Assembly: GCA_016934895.1 (NCBI GenBank) | Contig: JAFGRZ010000034.1 | Location: 1-6,063 of the forward strand | DNA length: 6,063 bases | DNA from: Candidatus Aminicenantota bacterium | GTDB lineage: Bacteria > Acidobacteriota > Aminicenantia > Aminicenantales > UBA8522 | Reading direction: 5' to 3' | Notes under the pieces: model-generated | What the model saw: only the letters and a program-made list of their open reading frames with translations | Told to the model about the DNA's origin: nothing | Database searches by the model: none | Shown: one piece after another, positions 1-5,975 of the stretch | Layout of the letters: each line of letters begins with the position of its first letter | Numbering within the stretch: the first letter of the stretch is position 1 | Position numbers and translations under genes: made by a program

Positions 1-330
1 CTGGAAGAGGAACCGGAGCGGGTCGAGCGCCTGTCCAAGATCGGGGAGACGATGAGGGCGGAGCTCCAAGCGATGGGATATAACATCGGGCCCACCCAGA
101 CGCCGATCATACCCATCGTTATCGGCGACCAGTTCAACACCATCCGGGCTTGGAAAATCCTCTTCGATGCCGGGATCTACACGAACGTCGCTCTTCCGCC
201 GGCGGTCCCGGCCAATTCCGCCCTGCTCAGGACGAGCTACATGGCCACCCATACAGACGCCCATCTGGAAAAGATCCTGGAGACCTTCAAACAGGTCAAA
301 GACGAGCTTCATATCGCCGACGGATCATAG
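1..330 (+). CDS. C-terminal part of an alpha-oxoamine synthase, serine palmitoyltransferase-like (5' end outside window)
   Basis: The open frame runs from the window edge to a TAG stop and gives the last 109 residues of a PLP-dependent fold-type I enzyme. This family (serine palmitoyltransferase, 8-amino-7-oxononanoate synthase, 2-amino-3-ketobutyrate CoA ligase) condenses an amino acid with an acyl-CoA and releases CO2. Visible features are a TPIIPIVIGD strand (residues 34-43), GIYTNVALPPAVP (58-70) and LLRTSYMATHT (75-85). In the family the arginine of that last block (R77 here) binds the substrate carboxylate. The PPAVP stretch resembles the PPATP loop of bacterial serine palmitoyltransferase more than the YPVVP of 2-amino-3-ketobutyrate CoA ligase, so a sphingoid-base role is my favoured inference. 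The PLP lysine and most of the active site are outside the window, so substrate assignment is tentative. The gene converges on the esterase, with 58 bases between the two stops. Confidence 0.85.
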   Translation: MEEEPERVERLSKIGETMRAELQAMGYNIGPTQTPIIPIVIGDQFNTIRAWKILFDAGIYTNVALPPAVPANSALLRTSYMATHTDAHLEKILETFKQVKDELHIADGS

Positions 331-388
331 GCCCCTCAAAGCCTGCCTCACCGGGGGCAAGATGGAAATCATTTGACGAAGATCGGAA

Positions 389-1957
389 CTACCAGTCGTC
401 CGTCCGGAAGGGAGAAGCGGGCAGCCCGGCTCTATTCGCCAAGTTGGGAACGGCCGACTGATGCCAGCCGAACCGGACTTCCTTCGGAGCGGCAACGCGC
501 GGGCTGCCGACCATCACCGTATCACCGTCTATCTCCGCCGCGGCCTTATAGAAGATGCGGTCCGCTCCGGCGATCTCGAACCACTTCAGGGGCAGACCGT
601 CGTTGGAGATCAGGCCGCCGCCCACATGGTCGAAGGCGATCCTGATCCGCTCGCCCTCAACGGACATCGAATTATAGAGCGGTCCGGATGGACAAAGATC
701 TGTCTCCCCGTAGATCCCCGCCCTAGCCCAGAGGGCCAGGCGGTGACCAACGTCTTTCTTGTTCCGGGGATGGATGTCGTTGAGATCGGTGATGTCGGTC
801 GTCACGGCCATCCCCGTCGCGGGCAGTCGAAGAATCCGAGTCTGGGCTTCCCAGATCAGGGGCAGACGGAGGAAATCAGGAATGTCTCCCCCCGGATCTT
901 CCCTGTTATAGGCATAGTGGTACGGCGCCAGCTGAACATAGTAAAAGGCAAAGTCCCCGATATTCCAAACTTCCCGCCAACCCCGGATCAAAGCCTCCAT
1001 CTTGTGTTCGTAAGCCAGGCCGTCGTTCCGGTTGCTTTCTCCCTGGTACCAAACCGCCCCGCGGATAGGGAAATCGATGAGAGGATGGACCATTCCGTTA
1101 TAGAGCGTCGTCGGGGCCTGTGGATCGTCCAGCGGATGCGACGGAAACGCCGGCCTTTCCGGCAGCTTCGCATTTCCGGAGAGCGCTTTCCGGCTTTCCC
1201 GGACCCATGTATCCCAGGATGGGAGGACCTCCGCCAGCCGGCTTTTATAGCCCTCCATTCGGCATGCGAGCTCATCCATTATGGCCGCGGTCCCGGGAAC
1301 AGCAGAAAATCCGGCCGGAGGGGTCCACGGCTCGATGGCCGTCCCTCCCCAGGCCGCCTCGATCAGCCCGATGGGGACACCCAATTCTTGATGGAGCTCG
1401 AGGCCGAAATAATAGGCGACGGCCGAAAAAGGAGCGGCCGCCGCGGGCGTGCAGGGCGTCCATTTCGCCTCTACATCCATCTGAGGACGGTCGGCGGTTT
1501 TTCTGGGAACAAGAAAAAGCCGGATATCCGGGTGGTCGGCACGCAAGACTTCCGGAATCGACCCGGAGGCCAGTGATAACGGCCACTCCATGTTGGATTG
1601 CCCGGAGCAGATCCAGACTTCACCGACGAGGATGTCCCGGACGGAGATCTCAGGACCCTTTTCGCCCTTAACGAGCATCTCCAGATTTTCTCCCCCGGCT
1701 TTAAAAGGCGGGAAGACCACGCGCCAACAACCATCGTCGCCAGCCTGGATTTTCATTTCCTGACCGGACAGACGGACCGTGACCTTCTCCCCCGGTTCAG
1801 CCCATCCCCAGACCGGAGTGGGCTTGCCCTGCTGCAGCACCATGTGATCCCCGATGACGGCCGGGAGCCGGACGCCGGCCCAAGAAGGCATCACCAAAGT
1901 CATTCCAACGAGGACGATGAGATTCAAATGAAGCGCTTTCGGTTTTGGATTGGCCAA
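389..1957 (-). CDS. Secreted sialate O-acetylesterase-type hydrolase (SASA/SGNH family)
   Basis: This complete 522-residue protein has a signal peptide: lysines at 5 and 7, a hydrophobic core at about 11-24, and likely cleavage after SWA (residue 27). It should therefore act outside the cytoplasm, removing O-acetyl groups from sialic acid or other acetylated glycans. The SGNH-type catalytic signature is present: GQSNM with nucleophile S121, GGTAIEPW (204-211), WYQGESN (303-309) and DIHPRNK with D394 and H396 as the likely acid and base. An N-terminal beta-rich region (about 28-110, with DHMVLQQGKPTPVWGWA) is usual for the family, and the length is ordinary. The start is TTG, chosen because a strong AGGAGG-type site precedes it and because the next methionine (residue 19) would destroy the signal peptide. 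No sialic-acid catabolism genes are nearby, so the natural substrate could equally be an acetylated plant or microbial polysaccharide. Confidence 0.92.
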   Translation of the reverse strand: MANPKPKALHLNLIVLVGMTLVMPSWAGVRLPAVIGDHMVLQQGKPTPVWGWAEPGEKVTVRLSGQEMKIQAGDDGCWRVVFPPFKAGGENLEMLVKGEKGPEISVRDILVGEVWICSGQSNMEWPLSLASGSIPEVLRADHPDIRLFLVPRKTADRPQMDVEAKWTPCTPAAAAPFSAVAYYFGLELHQELGVPIGLIEAAWGGTAIEPWTPPAGFSAVPGTAAIMDELACRMEGYKSRLAEVLPSWDTWVRESRKALSGNAKLPERPAFPSHPLDDPQAPTTLYNGMVHPLIDFPIRGAVWYQGESNRNDGLAYEHKMEALIRGWREVWNIGDFAFYYVQLAPYHYAYNREDPGGDIPDFLRLPLIWEAQTRILRLPATGMAVTTDITDLNDIHPRNKKDVGHRLALWARAGIYGETDLCPSGPLYNSMSVEGERIRIAFDHVGGGLISNDGLPLKWFEIAGADRIFYKAAAEIDGDTVMVGSPRVAAPKEVRFGWHQSAVPNLANRAGLPASPFRTDDW

Positions 1958-1960
1958 TTA

Positions 1961-1968
1961 TTCCTCCT
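1961..1968 (-). promoter_or_regulatory. Strong Shine-Dalgarno site that fixes the TTG start of the esterase
   Basis: On the minus strand the sequence reads TAAGGAGGAATAA followed by TTG. GGAGG lies 5 bases before the TTG codon at 1957-1955. It is the best ribosome-binding site in the window and is the reason for preferring TTG to a downstream ATG. Confidence 0.85.
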
Positions 1969-1992
1969 TACCTGGACCGGACTCCGGCATTT

Positions 1993-2022
1993 TACATATC
2001 GTCATTCCAGGGAGGCTGTCAA
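1993..2022 (-). promoter_or_regulatory. Candidate sigma70-type promoter for the esterase gene
   Basis: A perfect TTGACA (-35, 2022-2017) is followed 18 bases later by TATGTA (1998-1993), which matches TATAAT at only three positions. A better -10 (TAAAAT) lies further downstream but at 22-base spacing. The element sits in the 106-base gap after the methyltransferase stop and about 35 bases before the TTG start. The -35 is convincing; the -10 is weak, so expression may be low or need an activator. Confidence 0.4.
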
Positions 2023-2063
2023 GGCCGACGGATCTGGACGAATCAGACAGGCTGAGCGCGACT

Positions 2064-2774
2064 CTACGGTTTGATCCCCCGATGAATCGCAGCGGCTCCC
2101 CAGAAAAGCGGCCTCCAGCTTATTCCTGAAAAGCCGGCTCCCTCGAGAATGCGGGCCAGTTCCTCGGGCCGATAAAACCTGGGAATCGTGGAAGCCAGAT
2201 AAGCGTAGCCGGGCTGAGAGCCCGATATCCGGGAACCGATCGGCTTGACCGCGGCTTTGACGTATACATGGAAGAGGGAGCGCACGAGTCTCGAACGCGG
2301 CTGGCTCGTCTCCACATTGATGAACACGCCCCCGGGCTTCAGAACGCGACGGAATTCTCTGAACGTATCCTCCAATACGCTCCGGGAAAGGTTTATATTT
2401 CGGGTGGCGAACGAGATCGTCACCAGGTCGAAAGTCGCCTCCGGGAAAGGCAGGCCGCGGACGTTCCCTCCGACGGCCAATGGTCGGAGCGCCTGTCCCG
2501 ACCCGACAGCTTGCTTCAACATGGGGAGGCAGAAATCGACGGCGACGACGCGTGTTTCTCCGGAAGCGCGGCGAAGCAAGGCCCTGGCCATGTCCCCCGA
2601 CCCGCTGCAGACGTCCAGCCAAAGACGGCCTCCCGACCGGGCCCCCCAACGTGCGGCGGGGCGCCGCCAGAGACGATCGAGCCCGAACGTCAGGATATGG
2701 TTAACCCGTTCGTAGGTCGGAGCCACTTCGGCGAACAACTCTTTCAGCCGGTCGGACATTCCCGGGGATTCCAC
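2064..2774 (-). CDS. UbiE/MenG-type quinone C-methyltransferase (demethylmenaquinone methyltransferase)
   Basis: This is a class I SAM-dependent methyltransferase of 236 residues, near the usual UbiE/MenG length. In this family the enzyme adds the ring methyl group in the last step of menaquinone (or ubiquinone) synthesis at the membrane face. Family marks are the N-terminal FAEVAPTYERVNHILTFGLDRLWRR (14-38), SAM motif I LDVCSGSGD (53-61), acidic D80 ending strand 2, LPFPEATFDLVTISFATRN (108-126), RVLKPGG (143-149) and the C-terminal GYAYLASTIPRF block (189-200). The usual YDxxN near the start reads YERVN. The start is uncertain: GTG at 2774 or ATG at 2759 (residue 6), neither with a clear Shine-Dalgarno. 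It begins 48 bases after the kinase stop with no terminator seen, so it is probably read from the kinase promoter. No other men or ubi gene is present; menaquinone is more likely than ubiquinone only if the host is not a proteobacterium. Confidence 0.9.
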   Translation of the reverse strand: MESPGMSDRLKELFAEVAPTYERVNHILTFGLDRLWRRPAARWGARSGGRLWLDVCSGSGDMARALLRRASGETRVVAVDFCLPMLKQAVGSGQALRPLAVGGNVRGLPFPEATFDLVTISFATRNINLSRSVLEDTFREFRRVLKPGGVFINVETSQPRSRLVRSLFHVYVKAAVKPIGSRISGSQPGYAYLASTIPRFYRPEELARILEGAGFSGISWRPLFWGAAAIHRGIKP

Positions 2775-2822
2775 AATTTTTTTCGCGGCCGGATCTCAGG
2801 CATAGGCGATGGGACAGGCTTT

Positions 2823-4751
2823 CTATATTCCTTGGTCGATAATCTTCTGGTAGAGGAAAGCGGCCCGGACGTACGCCTCGGCCGCCCGATCATAATCTTT
2901 TTGGGTAATGGACTGCCGGGCCTCCTCCTCGCTGGCTTTGGCCAAGTTGAAAAGCCAGGGGTCCGGCTGCGAAGATGAGGATATTTCCGCCGTCTTCTTC
3001 ATTCCCTGTGTCATATTGGCCAGGATTTTCAGGCATTCCGCCGGATCGTGACATTGGGGACTGAGCCGAAGCACCTGTTCGAGCACGGAAAACAGGGCCC
3101 GGCTGCCGGGGAAATCGCCCTTGTTCATGGCTTCTTCCGCTTCCCGTTCGCTCCGTTCGGCCACTCGGTAGAGCACGTTCTCTCTGCCCGCGCCCATCGC
3201 TCGAACCTGGGTCCTGGTCTCGGCGAGATGGGCTTTTCCAGTCAGCGCTTTATCTCTTTCCGCGACCATGGTCAGAAGCGACTGCATCTGCTCCTGGCCT
3301 TCCTGTCTCCGCTTTAGCGCTTCTTCAAACCGGCCTTCGTCACGCAGCCTCTGACCCTCGCGGATATTGCTGTAAGCGTTTTCCCAGGTCTCACTAATGG
3401 GCGGCGAGTCAGGGATCGCCGTCTTGATATTGTCCATCTGTTTGTCGAAATCCAGGATCTCCCGGAGTTCTTTCGGACTCATCTTTTTAAAAGCTTCGGA
3501 GCTTAAAAAAGAAAGGATTCTCCTCCCCATGTCTGTTTTCGAGCCCGTGGATTCATCCGGTCCGGCGCCCGGGGTCCCGGGCGGCGGAGGGGGTTTTATC
3601 CGGACAGCATGTTGTTCTGGGCCTGACACCTGGACGGGGGCGACGGAAATTTCTTTTCTCAAATCTAAAACCTGATTCCAGACAACGAAAAGACATCCGC
3701 CGACGATGACGATTCCGACAACCGGCCAGATCCATCGCCGGCTCCGCCGCTTTGGTGAGAGGCGGAGTTTCGCCATTGTGTCTTTTTCTGTCTGGAACAG
3801 GCCTGTCTCAGCCTTGACCAAGCCTTCGGTGAGCTCCTCAGCGCTCTGGTAGCGGCCCGCCTTCTCTTTTTCCAGGCACTTGAGGATGACACCGGTGAGG
3901 GCGGCAGAGACCAAGGGATTGGAATCCTGGGGGTTCCGAGGCCGTTCGTTCTTGTGTTTGATCATGACGGCGAAAGGGGTTTCCCCCTCAAAAGGAACGT
4001 GGCCGGTGACCATTTCGTAGAGGACGATGCCCAGTGCATAGATATCCGTCCGTTTATCGACGTCGCCCGTTTCCACCTGCTCCGGCGACATGTATTCGGG
4101 CGTGCCGATCATGACACCTGATCCGGTCAGGCCCTCCGTTGCCGTGAAACGGGCGATTCCGAAATCCATGATCCGGGCGCTTCCTTCCCGGTCGATCATG
4201 ATGTTCTGCGGTTTGAGGTCGCGATGGATGACCCCCATCCGGTGCGCCTCCGTCAGCCCCTCACAAACCTGTTTGGCCAAGCTGATCGCCTTTTTCGGCG
4301 TCAGATGGCCGGACCTCCGGATGAAGCTCTTGAGATTTTCGCCCTCGACATATTCCATCGTGATATAGAACTGGCCGTCCTGCTCGCCCAGATCGAACAT
4401 CCGGCCGACATGGCGGTGGCCGATCTTGCGCGCGAAACGCAGTTCATTCCGGAAACGCTCGATGGCCTGGACATTGACGCTGATCTCAGGGTGGATGAGC
4501 TTGAGGGCAATCACCTCCTCGAGCTTCTGGTCGTACACTTTGTATACACGGCCCATCCCTCCCCGGCCCAGTTCTTCGATGATCTCATAACGCCCGGCGA
4601 ACAGAGTCCCCCGGGCCGGGGCAAACGGGGGTCTCTCATAAGTGAGGGTCTTATCGACAGCGGCGCCTTCAATGGGCTGGAGCGGAGTCGCGCAACGGTG
4701 GCAGAAGCGGCTATCAGGAGGATTCTCGGCGTTGCAGTTGGGGCAATTCAT
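2823..4751 (-). CDS. Transmembrane Ser/Thr protein kinase with N-terminal zinc ribbon and C-terminal helical repeats
   Basis: This complete 642-residue protein starts at ATG. Residues 1-22 form a zinc ribbon (C3, C6, C17, C20). Residues 54 to about 312 form a PknB-like kinase domain with all key parts: glycine loop GRGGMG (62-67), ATP-anchoring K84, probable alpha-C E103, HRDLKPQN (176-183, catalytic D178), DFG (196-198, Mg-binding) and GTPEYMSPE (216-224). It should be an active RD-type kinase. A basic stretch (KRRSRR, 334-339) precedes one membrane helix at about 340-358, placing the kinase in the cytoplasm and residues 359-642 outside. The outer part has a proline-rich linker (386-394) and three helical-hairpin units centred on F475, F547 and Y620, spaced 72-73 residues and TPR-like in pattern. 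It may sense an external protein, peptide or envelope signal; this is inference. Its targets cannot be read from the sequence. The downstream methyltransferase may share its transcript. Confidence 0.95.
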   Translation of the reverse strand: MNCPNCNAENPPDSRFCHRCATPLQPIEGAAVDKTLTYERPPFAPARGTLFAGRYEIIEELGRGGMGRVYKVYDQKLEEVIALKLIHPEISVNVQAIERFRNELRFARKIGHRHVGRMFDLGEQDGQFYITMEYVEGENLKSFIRRSGHLTPKKAISLAKQVCEGLTEAHRMGVIHRDLKPQNIMIDREGSARIMDFGIARFTATEGLTGSGVMIGTPEYMSPEQVETGDVDKRTDIYALGIVLYEMVTGHVPFEGETPFAVMIKHKNERPRNPQDSNPLVSAALTGVILKCLEKEKAGRYQSAEELTEGLVKAETGLFQTEKDTMAKLRLSPKRRSRRWIWPVVGIVIVGGCLFVVWNQVLDLRKEISVAPVQVSGPEQHAVRIKPPPPPGTPGAGPDESTGSKTDMGRRILSFLSSEAFKKMSPKELREILDFDKQMDNIKTAIPDSPPISETWENAYSNIREGQRLRDEGRFEEALKRRQEGQEQMQSLLTMVAERDKALTGKAHLAETRTQVRAMGAGRENVLYRVAERSEREAEEAMNKGDFPGSRALFSVLEQVLRLSPQCHDPAECLKILANMTQGMKKTAEISSSSQPDPWLFNLAKASEEEARQSITQKDYDRAAEAYVRAAFLYQKIIDQGI

Positions 4752-4754
4752 CGT

Positions 4755-4761
4755 CCCTTCT
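4755..4761 (-). promoter_or_regulatory. Probable Shine-Dalgarno of the kinase, with unusually short spacing
   Basis: AGAAGGG ends three bases before the ATG. An AGGGGTGA (4768-4761) sits nine bases before the start, but it would be only partly inside a transcript made from the promoter at 4772-4799. Either could serve; the start codon itself is secure because the zinc-ribbon cysteines follow at once. Confidence 0.45.
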
Positions 4762-4771
4762 CACCCCTACA

Positions 4772-4799
4772 AATATAACGCTTCACAGGAGGATGTCAA
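4772..4799 (-). promoter_or_regulatory. Near-consensus sigma70-type promoter of the kinase gene
   Basis: On the minus strand TTGACA (4799-4794) is a perfect -35 box. A 16-base spacer follows, then TATATT (4777-4772), a five-of-six match to TATAAT. Transcription would start near 4765, giving a leader of only about 14 bases before the kinase ATG. The TGA stop of the upstream 116-residue gene (4798-4796) lies inside the -35 box, so the promoter overlaps the end of the preceding operon. Confidence 0.7.
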
Positions 4800-5146
4800 T
4801 CGGCCGGGTCGGTCCGATTGTCTCCGGAGGACTCCTGCCGGGCGGCGGCGGATTTTCCTCCGTCATAGAGCGCCTTCGAGAAATCCTGCGACAGCTTGGC
4901 GTTGACCAGCATCACAGAGATGATGGGCGTGTCGCCCTTTTTGAGCACAAAACCCGCCTCGGTCAGCCCTTTGCCCCGGTAGGAGGCGTTTCTCTCGAGC
5001 TTGTCTGGCCTCTCGGTGCCGGCGCTCAGGATCTCCATGACCTTGAGCACCCCGGATACGACGACCGGCGCGATGGTGTTGGAGAAGTGGAACTTAATCG
5101 TTTCCCAGCCGGAAATGGCCCTCACCGGCAATCTGTCATTCGTCAC
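4796..5146 (-). CDS. Unrecognised 116-residue protein, translationally coupled to the dehydrogenase
   Basis: I do not recognise this protein. It starts at GTG inside the last codons of the dehydrogenase gene, sharing the four bases GTGA (5146-5143), the usual sign of coupled translation; no separate strong ribosome-binding site is seen. Codon choice is strongly coding-like, with G or C favoured at third positions as in its neighbours. The product is probably cytosolic, with no signal peptide or clear membrane helix. It opens with SGWETIKFHFSN (12-23), then a hydrophobic stretch (about 25-41, IAPVVVSGVLKVMEIL), a charged middle (RPDKLERNASYRGKG, 46-60), and FVLKKGDTPIISVMLVNAKL (66-85). The last 20 or so residues are polar and probably disordered. 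No catalytic or metal-binding motif stands out and there is no cysteine. The coupling suggests a shared process or direct contact with the dehydrogenase. Confidence 0.8.
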   Translation of the reverse strand: MTNDRLPVRAISGWETIKFHFSNTIAPVVVSGVLKVMEILSAGTERPDKLERNASYRGKGLTEAGFVLKKGDTPIISVMLVNAKLSQDFSKALYDGGKSAAARQESSGDNRTDPAD

Positions 5147-5913
5147 TTCCGGTGCGCCAGGGTTGCCGAGGCCTGGGCGGTCGGCATGACGATCAACTCA
5201 CTGACGTTGACATGCGGCGGCCGGGTGGCGCAATAGACAACGGCGTCGGCGATATCGTCAGGGGATAACGGAGTTAAACCCTGATAGACTTTTTCGGCCC
5301 TCTCGCTGTCCCCCCGGAAGCGGACTCGGCTGAATTCGGTCTCGACCATGCCCGGAGACACCTGGCTCACCCGCAGCCCCGTCCCCGAGAGGTCGAGGCG
5401 CATCCCTTTCGACAGGGCGTCGACGGCGAATTTCGTTGCGCAGTAGACGTTCCCGCCTGGATAGACTTCGTGGCCGGCGATCGACCCGATATTGATGATA
5501 TGACCGCTCCCGCGCTCGACCATCCCCGGGATGACGGCGCGGCTGACATAGAGCAGGCCTTTGATATTGGTGTCGATCATCTCTTCCCAGTCTTCGAGTT
5601 TGCCCTCGTGAAGCTTGTCCAGCCCCCGGGCGAGGCCGGCATTGTTGACCAGGACATCGACGCCCTTCCATTTTTCAGGGAGGCCATTCACAGCGCGCTC
5701 CACGGCCGTCTGATCCCGGACATCGAAGTCGAGAAAAAACACGTCCTCTCCCAGCTTCAAGTTGAGCTCGGCCGCCAGATCTTCGAGTCTTTGGAGGCGG
5801 CGGCCGGCAAGCATCAGCCTCGCGCCCTCCCGGGCGGACGCCCGAGCGCACGACCTCCCGATCCCCGAGCTCGCGCCGGTAATAAGAACAACCTTGTTTT
5901 CGAGGGAATCCAT
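5143..5913 (-). CDS. NADP-type short-chain dehydrogenase, YdfG/3-hydroxy acid dehydrogenase-like
   Basis: This complete classical SDR of 256 residues has a Rossmann fold. The cofactor loop is TGASSGIG (12-19). AGRR (36-39) places an arginine after strand 2, which favours NADP(H) over NAD(H). Other marks are NNAG (90-93) and the catalytic tetrad N116, S144, Y157 and K161 (YCATK, 157-161). The C-terminal stretch LTPLSPDDIADAVVYCATRPPHVNVSELIVMPTAQ, at about 213-247, is typical of the YdfG and serine/3-hydroxy acid dehydrogenase branch, which oxidises beta-hydroxy acids such as L-allo-threonine, serine or 3-hydroxypropionate reversibly. The exact substrate cannot be read from sequence. The ATG is supported by AGGAGA six bases upstream. 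The stop overlaps the GTG of the next gene. A role in reducing a 3-keto sphingoid base is conceivable given the synthase at the left edge, but the genes are about 4.8 kb apart and on opposite strands, so this is weak. Confidence 0.93.
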   Translation of the reverse strand: MDSLENKVVLITGASSGIGRSCARASAREGARLMLAGRRLQRLEDLAAELNLKLGEDVFFLDFDVRDQTAVERAVNGLPEKWKGVDVLVNNAGLARGLDKLHEGKLEDWEEMIDTNIKGLLYVSRAVIPGMVERGSGHIINIGSIAGHEVYPGGNVYCATKFAVDALSKGMRLDLSGTGLRVSQVSPGMVETEFSRVRFRGDSERAEKVYQGLTPLSPDDIADAVVYCATRPPHVNVSELIVMPTAQASATLAHRK

Positions 5914-5919
5914 AGTGTA

Positions 5920-5925
5920 TCTCCT
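5920..5925 (-). promoter_or_regulatory. Shine-Dalgarno site of the dehydrogenase
   Basis: AGGAGA, within TAGGAGAT on the minus strand, lies six bases before the ATG at 5913. It confirms this start. Confidence 0.75.
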
Positions 5926-5946
5926 AGCTGATTATGTAAAAGAAAA

Positions 5947-5975
5947 AGGATAGATGACTCATCCAATTTTGTAAA
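5947..5975 (-). promoter_or_regulatory. Candidate promoter of the dehydrogenase operon, overlapping the toxin 3' end
   Basis: TTTACA (5975-5970, five of six matches to the -35 consensus), a 17-base spacer and TATCCT (5952-5947, four of six) would start transcription near 5940, about 27 bases before the dehydrogenase ATG. The -35 lies in the last codons of the toxin gene. A lone CATAAT further down has no good -35. Read-through from the toxin operon is the alternative, as no terminator hairpin is visible between the genes. Confidence 0.4.

Noticed and set aside
331..358. Inverted repeat GCCCC...GGGGC between the two convergent genes, considered as a terminator
   Set aside because: The stem is only five pairs with an 18-base loop and no T run on either side, so it does not support an intrinsic terminator.
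461..1576. A 371-residue open frame on the plus strand, antisense to the esterase
   Set aside because: It lies wholly inside a gene with catalytic motifs and a signal peptide, and its translation is low-complexity, Arg/Pro-rich and without any family motif. It is the expected open antisense frame of GC-rich coding DNA.
2775..2822. Possible terminator or promoter between the kinase and the methyltransferase
   Set aside because: The only run is A-rich on the transcribed minus strand (T-rich on plus), with no preceding hairpin in the right orientation and no paired -35/-10 boxes.
2268..2978. A 236-residue plus-strand open frame across the methyltransferase and the kinase end
   Set aside because: It is antisense to two well-supported genes, has no recognisable motif and no convincing ribosome-binding site.
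4224..4778. A 184-residue plus-strand open frame opposite the kinase N-terminus
   Set aside because: It mirrors the conserved kinase and zinc-ribbon codons and has no independent coding signal.
5143..5913. Dehydrogenase as the 3-ketosphinganine reductase partner of the left-edge synthase
   Set aside because: The genes are on opposite strands about 4.8 kb apart and the C-terminus fits the YdfG branch, so a pathway link is not supported by this window.
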